NCBI GenBank assembly: GCA_946885335.1
Contig: CAMPGG010000244.1
Span: 1 to 5,305, forward strand
Direction: 5' to 3'
DNA length: 5,305 nt
Source of the DNA: an uncultured Chitinophagaceae bacterium
Lineage (GTDB): Bacteria; Bacteroidota; Bacteroidia; Chitinophagales; Chitinophagaceae
Shown here: positions 1 through 5,305 of the stretch, in pieces
Layout of the letters: the number at the start of each line of letters is the position of its first letter
How positions within the stretch are numbered: the stretch's first letter is position 1
The notes under the pieces: model-generated
The model's database searches: none
What the model was told of the DNA's origin: nothing
The model's input: the letters and a program-made list of their open reading frames with translations, nothing else
Program-made: the position numbers and the translations under genes

Positions 1-7
1 ATCCTGT

Positions 8-952
8 TTAAATTTTTAAATCAGCCATTAAAAACTCTCTCATTTTATTTGCATGAATGGAAGGATTATCAATCCAAGGAAGATGACCTGAATTTTCAAA
101 ATAAATAAACCGGGAATTGATCATTTTTCCATTAATCCGTTCTCCAATTTCTTTACCGCCAAACGGATCCTCCTCACCCCATAACCAAAGTATAGGTTGT
201 TTTATTTTAATGATCTCGGAATCTTTTAAAAGAAACTGCGCATTGGTTTCACCTCCCTGCATCAGCTGGCTAATTAATGCGATATCATTTTTTTGCGTGT
301 TAGTCATATTGAAAAGGCATACATACCATTGTACAAAAACTTCGGGCATCAAATCGTTATAAACCGAATATCCATGGCCCATTTCAATTAAAATTCTTTT
401 TAAAAAAGATTTAGAGGTGGGAATATTTGGAGCTATCCATCTTATTACAGGAGCTATCAGCCATTTCAAAAATGTGGGAATATTCATTTCTTCAACCAAA
501 GCAGGACAGCCTTCTAAAATTAATTTTTTCACTTTCCCGTTTCTTTTCAAAACATACAGCATACTTAAATATCCACCTAAAGAACTGGCAACAATCGAAA
601 TTTCTTCATAATTAAAATAATCCAAAACACTTTCAATCAAAGTAACAATCATGTCTGTGACATCATCAACAGATTTTAAATCATATTGTAAAGTATCACT
701 TAGCCCACATCCCGGCCTGTCAATCATAACACAGGTGAAATCTGGCATAAAAGAAACCAGTTGAGCCCAGGTGCTTCCGGCATTTGGCGCACCATGGATA
801 AATAAAACCGGTTGTCCTTTACCGGCAGTCAGTACCCTGATTTGTATGTTGTATTTTTCTATATAGATAAAATGCTCAACCGGGGATAGCTTATATTGAT
901 TAAACAGAACTGCCTCTGATGACCTGTAGCGGGAAATTTTCTCTGCATTCAT
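8..952 (-). CDS. Alpha/beta-hydrolase fold protein
   Basis: This protein of about 314 residues has the complete layout of an alpha/beta hydrolase (PF00561/PF12697). In numbering from the ATG at 952, the oxyanion-hole motif HGAP is at 53-56 and DRPGCGLS at 78-85. The nucleophile elbow ASSLGG is at 122-127 with Ser124, the acid Asp262 lies in WGEEDPF and the general base His290 in SGHLPW. Ala replaces the first Gly of the usual GxSxG, which many family members tolerate. Residues about 155-225, between the elbow and the acid strand, are rich in Trp, Pro, Leu and Ile and should form the cap over the active site. No signal peptide is evident. The substrate cannot be told from sequence; esterases, epoxide hydrolases and C-C hydrolases share this layout. 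The frame is open up to a TTG at 991, which would add 13 residues (MKILAIQTGKRCF), but ATG at 952 is preferred because it is the first ATG and a GGAAAAAG stretch precedes it. It is separated from the CAP gene by about 500 bp and is probably transcribed on its own. Confidence 0.87.
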   Translation of the reverse strand: MNAEKISRYRSSEAVLFNQYKLSPVEHFIYIEKYNIQIRVLTAGKGQPVLFIHGAPNAGSTWAQLVSFMPDFTCVMIDRPGCGLSDTLQYDLKSVDDVTDMIVTLIESVLDYFNYEEISIVASSLGGYLSMLYVLKRNGKVKKLILEGCPALVEEMNIPTFLKWLIAPVIRWIAPNIPTSKSFLKRILIEMGHGYSVYNDLMPEVFVQWYVCLFNMTNTQKNDIALISQLMQGGETNAQFLLKDSEIIKIKQPILWLWGEEDPFGGKEIGERINGKMINSRFIYFENSGHLPWIDNPSIHANKMREFLMADLKI

Positions 953-1454
953 AAAACATCTTTTTCCGGTCTGTATTGCCAAAATTTTCAAGCTCGTAAA
1001 TCATGAATAATACCCTGGTTCCAATTATTGGTTTTGATTTTGTTGATAAATTCAAGGGTATAATCCAACAACTCCAGTTTTTTTTGGATTGATCATTTCA
1101 CCAGGTACGGCAGATAGCGATTGCTACTAATGCAGAAGATTCCAGGAATTTAAACAGGTCCGGATAGAAATGTATGATAAGCTTTTTTCAAAGTTTTTGA
1201 AAGATCTATTTGGCTGTTGACCAATCTCATACTTTAAATATTCAATTTTACTGCCAGCATGCATTAATCATTTTGAATTGACAGTTAAAGAAAACAGAGC
1301 GCAAATGATTTAAGGCCTAGCTATAAAGCTGAAGCATATATTTCCGGTAGAGGATTTAATACCTCAAATCTCCCCGGTTAAGAAGAATAATTACTGATGT
1401 GTCAGAATTGAAAATACAGTGAGGATTTTTGTAAACGAGCAAAACGATTTCAAT
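953..1454. other. About 500 bp without an intact gene
   Basis: No intact reading frame with recognisable motifs occurs here on either strand. The part nearest the CAP gene (about 1231-1454) has stops in the frames I read and shows nothing I can name: no tRNA, strong hairpin or long repeat. The part nearest the hydrolase (about 988-1230) contains the coding-like fragments described as a possible decayed gene. The promoter of the hydrolase is expected in this stretch, but I could not place it. The hydrolase frame is open up to a TTG at 991, so about 40 bp at the left edge could be its extended N-terminus. Confidence 0.5.
988..1230 (-). pseudogene. Possible decayed or frameshifted small gene (about 80 codons)
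   Basis: Reading the minus strand from an ATG at 1230 gives MRLVNSQIDLSKTLKKAYH. After skipping one base near 1173 the next frame gives FYPDLFKFLESSALVAIA. After another one-base skip near 1120, the third frame gives SAVPGEMINPKK. After one more skip in the A-run at 1078-1085, the first frame returns as LELLDYTLEFINKIK and continues to a TGA at 988-990. Each piece looks like real protein, and the three shifts are all in the same direction and add up to a full codon. This fits a small soluble helical protein broken by single-base insertions, or a stretch of sequencing errors. I do not recognise the family. The pieces were chosen by eye from three frames, so chance is a serious alternative. Confidence 0.3.
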
Positions 1455-2030
1455 CTACCAGTCGTGTTTTGCAATGATGATACAGGTGTAGGTTTTGTAT
1501 TTACTTCCGTTTTCCCTTCTTGCAAAACCAATTCCTATATCCGTTAATGAAGCATTCCATTTATCAAGACCTAATAAATGTTTTCTATGTCCCAGTGAAG
1601 GCGTCTTAGCATCGATAATCAGGTATTTAATTGATTCTTCACCGCCAGAAGTATTAACTGCAAGGGATTCAAAATAGTTCAGGCTTTTATTCTTTATCCA
1701 ATCCGGAACCAGCTTATAACCACTTTCGTTGATAAAATAATTTATTCCGTAACCATCAGGATCAACATGACCAAAATAATCTCTTTTTGCCATGTCGATC
1801 GCTTTTGCTTCAGCAACACCAGCCAGTTTATCATTCCATTTCAATTTTATTGCTGATGGTTTGGTGCTTTTTGGAAAACCTAACTCCTTGTGATAGTTAC
1901 CTGGATTACGTCGTATATCCATTAATAAATGAAATGCTTTCTGTGCTTCTGTTTTATCAATGACAACCTCACTATTATTTTGAAAGGATGTCAATAAACT
2001 TAAAGCGCAGGTAACTAGAAATAATTTCAC
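1455..2030 (-). CDS. CAP (SCP/PR1-like) domain protein, probably exported
   Basis: This 191-residue protein has a hydrophobic N-terminus (residues 3-16) with one lysine before it, which looks like a short Sec signal peptide. A CAP domain (PF00188, bacterial YkwD-like branch) occupies about residues 30-188. Supporting motifs are KLKWNDKLAGVAEAKAIDMA (62-81), YFGHVDPDGYGINYF (85-99), YFESLA (119-124), SLGHRKHLL (145-153) and the closing strand LTDIGIGFA (162-170). H88, E121 and H148 correspond to residues of the conserved CAP cavity; the eukaryotic ExxxW element is absent, as is usual in bacterial members. The biochemical role of bacterial CAP proteins is mostly unknown. The start codon is GTG: the frame is open a few codons further upstream, but no ATG, GTG or TTG is present there before an in-frame TGA. 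C8 with T before it is a poor lipobox and too near the start for a usual lipoprotein signal. The gene follows the zinc-ribbon gene by 23 bp. No convincing terminator follows. Confidence 0.86.
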   Translation of the reverse strand: MKLFLVTCALSLLTSFQNNSEVVIDKTEAQKAFHLLMDIRRNPGNYHKELGFPKSTKPSAIKLKWNDKLAGVAEAKAIDMAKRDYFGHVDPDGYGINYFINESGYKLVPDWIKNKSLNYFESLAVNTSGGEESIKYLIIDAKTPSLGHRKHLLGLDKWNASLTDIGIGFARRENGSKYKTYTCIIIAKHDW

Positions 2031-2053
2031 AAGGGGAATCTTAAATAAATATT

Positions 2054-2311
2054 TTAAAAATCAAACAGGTCTCCTAAGAATGAATCCCGCTTTTTCTTTT
2101 TGTAATCATAGTGTTTGTTATCCTGGTCGGGATATTTTGGGCGATTGGATTCGTATGGGGTTTTGTTAGTTTCCTGCTGAGATGAACGTTCAATTATTTT
2201 ATCAAGTTCGCCACGATCGAGCCAGATGCCCCGGCACTCAGGACAATAATCTATCTCCACACCACTGCGCTCTGTCATTACTAAGTTTACATTACAATTT
2301 GGACATTTCAT
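2054..2311 (-). CDS. Small zinc-ribbon protein, zf-TFIIB type
   Basis: This 85-residue soluble protein has an N-terminal zinc ribbon. Two CPxC knuckles are visible, CPNC (C3, C6) and CPEC (C23, C26), followed by GIWLDRGELDKII (28-40), which is the typical signature of the zf-TFIIB domain (PF13453). Four cysteines should bind one zinc ion. Residues 42-75 are polar and probably disordered, with a basic KKKKR run at 71-75. The protein then ends in the hydrophobic/acidic tail SFLGDLFDF (77-85). The domain resembles the zinc ribbon of archaeal and eukaryotic TFIIB, but the function of these small bacterial members is not established, and a role in transcription or RNA binding is only a guess. The ATG start is clear because the first CPxC begins at residue 3, and an AAAGG sequence lies six bases upstream. 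The gene sits 127 bp after gntP and 23 bp before the CAP-domain gene, with which it is probably co-transcribed. Confidence 0.88.
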   Translation of the reverse strand: MKCPNCNVNLVMTERSGVEIDYCPECRGIWLDRGELDKIIERSSQQETNKTPYESNRPKYPDQDNKHYDYKKKKRDSFLGDLFDF

Positions 2312-2317
2312 ATGTTA

Positions 2318-2322
2318 CCTTT
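2318..2322 (-). promoter_or_regulatory. Shine-Dalgarno-like AAAGG before the zinc-ribbon gene
   Basis: On the minus strand AAAGG is followed by six bases and then the ATG of the zinc-ribbon gene. This is good spacing for a ribosome-binding site and supports that start. None of the other genes here has so clear a site. Part of the match may be chance, since the bases just before it are a run of A. Confidence 0.4.
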
Positions 2323-2438
2323 TTTTGTATAAAGCTTAAAATGTATTAAAAACCTGTTTGCAAAAAAATCACTATTCATTATTAATGAGAAATTAAAACT
2401 GTTAAACTTGGAAAATTTTTTCACCCGGAATATAAACT

Positions 2439-3752
2439 TTAAACAAAATATTGAAACAGCAAGACACCCAATAATCCTGTAATTGAAACAATGGTTTCCA
2501 TAATGGACCAGGATAAAAATGTTTGTTTGAGTGAGAGGTTGAAAAATTCTTTGAACATCCAAAAACCGGTATCATTAACATGGGAGAACATCAGGCTGCC
2601 TGCTCCCACAGCTAATACCATCAGTTCTGGAGATGTCCCTGTAATTGACAGTAATGGCAACACGATGCCGGCCGCAGTAAGTCCGGCAACTGTTGCGGAA
2701 CCCAGCGTTACTCTTAATAAGGCAGCAACCGCCCAGCCTGCAATTAAAGGCGATAGTTCATAGTCGCCGGCAAAGGATGCGATATATTCTCCCAGCCCGC
2801 TATCAATTAAAACTTGTTTAAATGCGCCACCTGCTGCAATGATCATCATGATCAGGGCAATACTGCTAATGGCATCTCCAAATAACTGCATGATCTGCGC
2901 AGTTGATTTTTTCAATGTACTATTCAATACCAAAGCAGCTACAATTGCGGAAATCAGTAGTGCGATTACGGGGTCGCCGATAAATGCAGCCAGGTTTTTA
3001 AAAGATGATTCTCCCGGTAATAAATAAACGAAAAATGCAGCGATACCAATGATCAGTACCGGTATCAATGCAATGAAAAAACTGGCAGCTTTGCCAGGTA
3101 ATTTATCAGGGGGGATGGTATTGGTGCCAAAGAAACCTGCGCCGGGTGATGCTTTAATATTTTTTAGTGTGGCGGAAAATAAAGGACCCGCAATAATTAT
3201 GGTTGGAATGCTGATGATGATCCCGTACAATAATGTCATACCCACATTGGCATTAAAGATGGCTGCCAGCCCGGTTGGCCCGGGATGTGGTGGTAAAAAA
3301 CCATGGGTGACTGAAAGGGATGCCGCCATAGGAATAGCTACCCACAGCAAAGGTTTATTCGCATTTTTGGCAATTGAAAATATTAAAGGAACCAGGATGA
3401 TAAAACCAGCATTGTAAAACAATGGAATGCCTATTAAAAATCCCGTGATCATTACAGCCCATTGAATATTGTTTTCACCGAATTTATCAATCAGTGTTTC
3501 ACTGATCTGCTGGGCGGCACCACTCACTTCCAATAATTTTCCCAGCATGGCGCCCAGGCAAAGAATCAGTGCCATACTACCCAGGATATCGCCCACACCC
3601 TGTTGTATGGATGCACCGATTTTTTGTAAAGGCATTCCCAGGGCTATACCCACACCGATGGAAACGATAAGCAGTCCAATAAATGGATTGACTTTCTTTA
3701 AAGTAAGCACCAATAATAAGAGAATGGCCAGGGTAAGTACAATTAAAGGCAT
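2439..3752 (-). CDS. gntP: Gluconate:H+ symporter, GntP/GntT family permease
   Basis: This 437-residue inner-membrane permease probably imports gluconate by proton symport. It is almost entirely hydrophobic, with about a dozen membrane segments. It carries the family hallmarks in order: GAMLGKLLE (67-75), IQWAVMITGF (96-105), the loop SVTHGFLPPHPGPT (147-160), GGAFKQVLIDSG (308-319), LGSATVAG (350-357), SPELMVLAVGAGS (374-386) and FSHVNDTGFWMFKE (389-402). Length and order agree with E. coli GntT (438 aa as I recall it), and the N-terminus MPLIVLTLAILLLL starts at the same point, which supports the chosen ATG. No Shine-Dalgarno sequence is seen before it. The gene lies 66 bp after the gluconokinase, with no hairpin between them, so the two are probably one operon. 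Other GntP members carry fructuronate, idonate or related sugar acids, so the exact substrate rests mainly on the kinase neighbour. The last 100 codons contain no break; the protein ends in a hydrophobic tail. Confidence 0.95.
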   Translation of the reverse strand: MPLIVLTLAILLLLVLTLKKVNPFIGLLIVSIGVGIALGMPLQKIGASIQQGVGDILGSMALILCLGAMLGKLLEVSGAAQQISETLIDKFGENNIQWAVMITGFLIGIPLFYNAGFIILVPLIFSIAKNANKPLLWVAIPMAASLSVTHGFLPPHPGPTGLAAIFNANVGMTLLYGIIISIPTIIIAGPLFSATLKNIKASPGAGFFGTNTIPPDKLPGKAASFFIALIPVLIIGIAAFFVYLLPGESSFKNLAAFIGDPVIALLISAIVAALVLNSTLKKSTAQIMQLFGDAISSIALIMMIIAAGGAFKQVLIDSGLGEYIASFAGDYELSPLIAGWAVAALLRVTLGSATVAGLTAAGIVLPLLSITGTSPELMVLAVGAGSLMFSHVNDTGFWMFKEFFNLSLKQTFLSWSIMETIVSITGLLGVLLFQYFV

Positions 3753-3818
3753 GCAGAAATTCGTTTTGGTTATGAATGTATAATGTTACTACCGTTTATG
3801 TGTAATCGCTTTGCTTTT

Positions 3819-5300
3819 TTAATCCTTTCCCTTTTGCAAACCAGGATATAAATTTGCGTAAACCAGGTAATTCTGCTGATATATACCGGCAACATTTTCA
3901 TCGGGCAAATATTCCTCACTGTTTTTGCAGTATTTTTTCAATTCAGTCCATTGATCAATATAACCCAGTTTTTTTAGCGCAACAAAAGCAGCACCTAACG
4001 CAGATGCATCTGCGCCAGAATTTATGCTGATCTTTTTCTGCAGGATGTCAGCCAAAATTTGCACCCAAATACGTGATTGTATAAATCCACCTGATGCAAA
4101 TATGGTATCAATTGGAGGTCCATTTTTTTCAACCACCTTGGTTACCTGTAAAAGAGAAAAGCAAATACCTTCGATCACCGCCCTTAAAAAATGGGTTTTG
4201 GTATGATGAGAACTTAATCCGGAAAAAGTTCCGGTGGCTGAAGCATCCCACACCGGGGAACGTTCTCCAAATACATAGGGAAGAAAAACAAGTCCTTCTG
4301 CACCTGCCGGTACTTTTTTGATTTCTTCCAATATCTCATTGATTTCTTTTTTTCCTCTTATATCGCTGTAAAATTGATCGAGAAACCATTGCAATACAAT
4401 TCCTCCATTGTTAATCGCTCCCCCGGTTACAAATAGTTTTTCATCCAGCCGGTATTGAAAACATTGCTGCTGCTCATCAATCATTTTTTGTGACGTTAAC
4501 CTGCGCACAGCACCACTCGTCCCAATGGTTATGGCAGCTTCATCATTATTTACAGCAAAACTTCCGAGGTTAGCCATACAACCGTCGCTACCGCCAATAA
4601 TAAATTGAATATCTTCTGATATTGGAATTTGTGTTTGGTAAATTTCATTTATCCCGGAAATAGAAGTTGTTATGGGTACGGGAGCTGATAATTGACTTTT
4701 TGTAATGCCGGCAAATTCCAGGGCTTCCGGCTCCCATTCAAGTGTTTCAATATTCAATAATCCTGTAGCCGATGCAATGGAATGATCTATGATGAACTGG
4801 TTAAAGAGGCGAAAGAAAATATATTCTTTAGCTGAAATAAATTTTGCTGTTTTTTGAAAAATGCCCGGTTCTTCCTTTTTGATCCAGGCTATTTTGCAAA
4901 GCGGGCTCATGGCATGTATGGGCGTCCCGGTTTTTTGATAAATACTTTTTCCGCTGGATGTTGATTTTAAACTATCTGCAATTTTATGTGCACGAATATC
5001 TGCCCAGGTAATCAGTGGAGTAAGCGCATTTCCCTTATGATCTATGGCCATCAGGCTATGCATGGCTGAACTGAAGGAAATAGCCTTTACTATTTGATCT
5101 GCCTCCAGACTTTCCAGGGATTGTTTGATAATTGCTATTACGGAGGTTAATATCTTTTCAGGATCCTGCTCCTTGTAACCTGCCTGGGGGGATAGCAGTT
5201 CATGGGATTGATCAAATTCATTAATCAGTTCCCCTGTTATTGAAATGATGACTGACTTAATATTTGTTGTTCCAATATCGATCCCTATTATACAATCCAT
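3819..5300 (-). CDS. gntK: Gluconokinase, FGGY carbohydrate kinase family
   Basis: This 493-residue cytoplasmic kinase very probably phosphorylates D-gluconate with ATP to 6-phosphogluconate. The N-terminal phosphate-binding motif DIGTTNIK is at residues 8-15. FSSAMHSL (76-83), ITWAD (97-101) and TGTPIH (124-129) follow, and MSPLCKIAWIKKE (131-143) fits the first FGGY signature. The expected catalytic Asp is D239 in GGSDG. The second phosphate loop TIGTSGA is at 258-264 and the adenosine-site segment ASGGF at 402-406. From memory, the central blocks (SSAMHSL, ITWAD, TGTPIH, ASATG plus TLEW) match Bacillus subtilis GntK closely, which favours gluconate over xylulose or glycerol. Length is normal for the family (about 500), and no key residue is missing. 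The ATG start is 5 bp inside the window, so the promoter and any upstream regulator are not visible. A gluconate permease gene follows after 66 bp, which supports the substrate. This is the unrelated alternative to the short P-loop GntK of E. coli. Confidence 0.95.
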   Translation of the reverse strand: MDCIIGIDIGTTNIKSVIISITGELINEFDQSHELLSPQAGYKEQDPEKILTSVIAIIKQSLESLEADQIVKAISFSSAMHSLMAIDHKGNALTPLITWADIRAHKIADSLKSTSSGKSIYQKTGTPIHAMSPLCKIAWIKKEEPGIFQKTAKFISAKEYIFFRLFNQFIIDHSIASATGLLNIETLEWEPEALEFAGITKSQLSAPVPITTSISGINEIYQTQIPISEDIQFIIGGSDGCMANLGSFAVNNDEAAITIGTSGAVRRLTSQKMIDEQQQCFQYRLDEKLFVTGGAINNGGIVLQWFLDQFYSDIRGKKEINEILEEIKKVPAGAEGLVFLPYVFGERSPVWDASATGTFSGLSSHHTKTHFLRAVIEGICFSLLQVTKVVEKNGPPIDTIFASGGFIQSRIWVQILADILQKKISINSGADASALGAAFVALKKLGYIDQWTELKKYCKNSEEYLPDENVAGIYQQNYLVYANLYPGLQKGKD

Positions 5301-5305
5301 AGAAC

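Noticed and set aside
117..615. Plus-strand open frames of 62-81 codons opposite the hydrolase
   Set aside because: They are antisense to a gene with a full catalytic triad and have no motif of their own.
903..1004. Minus-strand open frame from an ATG at 1004 (about 33 codons) overlapping the hydrolase start
   Set aside because: It runs out of frame across the hydrolase N-terminus, stops soon after and shows no recognisable feature.
1439..1472. Inverted repeat GCAAAAC/GTTTTGC around the CAP stop codon
   Set aside because: The 7-bp stem has a loop of 20 bases, overlaps the end of the coding sequence and is not followed by a T-run, so it is not convincing as a terminator.
1495..1677. Plus-strand open frame of 60 codons opposite the CAP gene
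   Set aside because: It is antisense to the conserved CAP motifs and is an expected shadow.
2338..2364. Bacteroidota-type promoter before the zinc-ribbon gene (TTTG then TACATTTT)
   Set aside because: TACATTTT is close to the -7 consensus TAnnTTTG and well placed, but the TTTG lies only 15 bases upstream, shorter than the usual spacing of about 19-21.
2362..2388. Possible terminator after gntP: 5-bp palindrome TCATT-AAT-AATGA followed by seven T on the minus strand
   Set aside because: The stem is short and nearly all A/T, the loop is only three bases, and the T-run begins seven bases after the stem, so it would be a very weak terminator.
2308..2562. Minus-strand open frame of 84 codons overlapping the end of gntP and ending in an ATGA overlap with the zinc-ribbon start
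   Set aside because: Half of it is an out-of-frame reading of gntP. The part in the gap (ATG at 2379, 23 residues) has low-complexity Phe/Lys/Asn composition expected from AT-rich spacer. The ATGA overlap is suggestive of a coupled leader peptide, but nothing else supports it.
3049..3783. Two plus-strand open frames of 122 and 104 codons opposite the permease gene
   Set aside because: They lie wholly antisense to a very well supported GntP gene and their translations show no domain or motif; they follow from the codon bias of a hydrophobic protein.

Overview
The window is one AT-rich bacterial segment in which every supportable gene lies on the minus strand, so transcription runs from the right edge towards the left. 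Several things suggest a Bacteroidota bacterium, possibly of the Chitinophagaceae type: AT-rich leaders mostly without a Shine-Dalgarno sequence, an FGGY-type gluconokinase next to a GntP permease, and the style of the CAP-domain and TFIIB-type zinc-ribbon proteins. This assignment is an inference from protein style, not from a marker gene.

Right part (about 5300 to 2439): a two-gene gluconate module. The first gene encodes an FGGY-family gluconokinase (gntK). It is followed after 66 bp by a GntP/GntT-family gluconate:H+ symporter (gntP). Together they import gluconate and phosphorylate it to 6-phosphogluconate, which enters the pentose-phosphate or Entner-Doudoroff route. Any promoter, GntR-type regulator or 6-phosphogluconate dehydrogenase gene upstream lies outside the window, which begins only 5 bp before the kinase start.

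Middle part (about 2311 to 1455): a small zinc-ribbon protein (zf-TFIIB type, 85 aa) and, 23 bp further on, a CAP/SCP-domain protein of 191 aa with a GTG start and a hydrophobic N-terminus that looks exported. Their close spacing suggests co-transcription, but no functional link is known to me.

Left part (about 1454 to 8): a stretch of roughly 500 bp without an intact gene, then an alpha/beta-hydrolase of about 314 aa with a complete catalytic triad. The half of the gap nearest the hydrolase holds short coding-like pieces in different minus-strand frames. They could be joined into one product of about 80 aa only by assuming three single-base frameshifts. It may be a decayed small gene, a poorly sequenced one, or chance.

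The region is mostly ordinary metabolic and housekeeping-like content. I saw no mobile element, CRISPR array, RNA gene or defence system. The points most worth a second look are the broken reading frame at 988-1230 and the zinc-ribbon/CAP gene pair.
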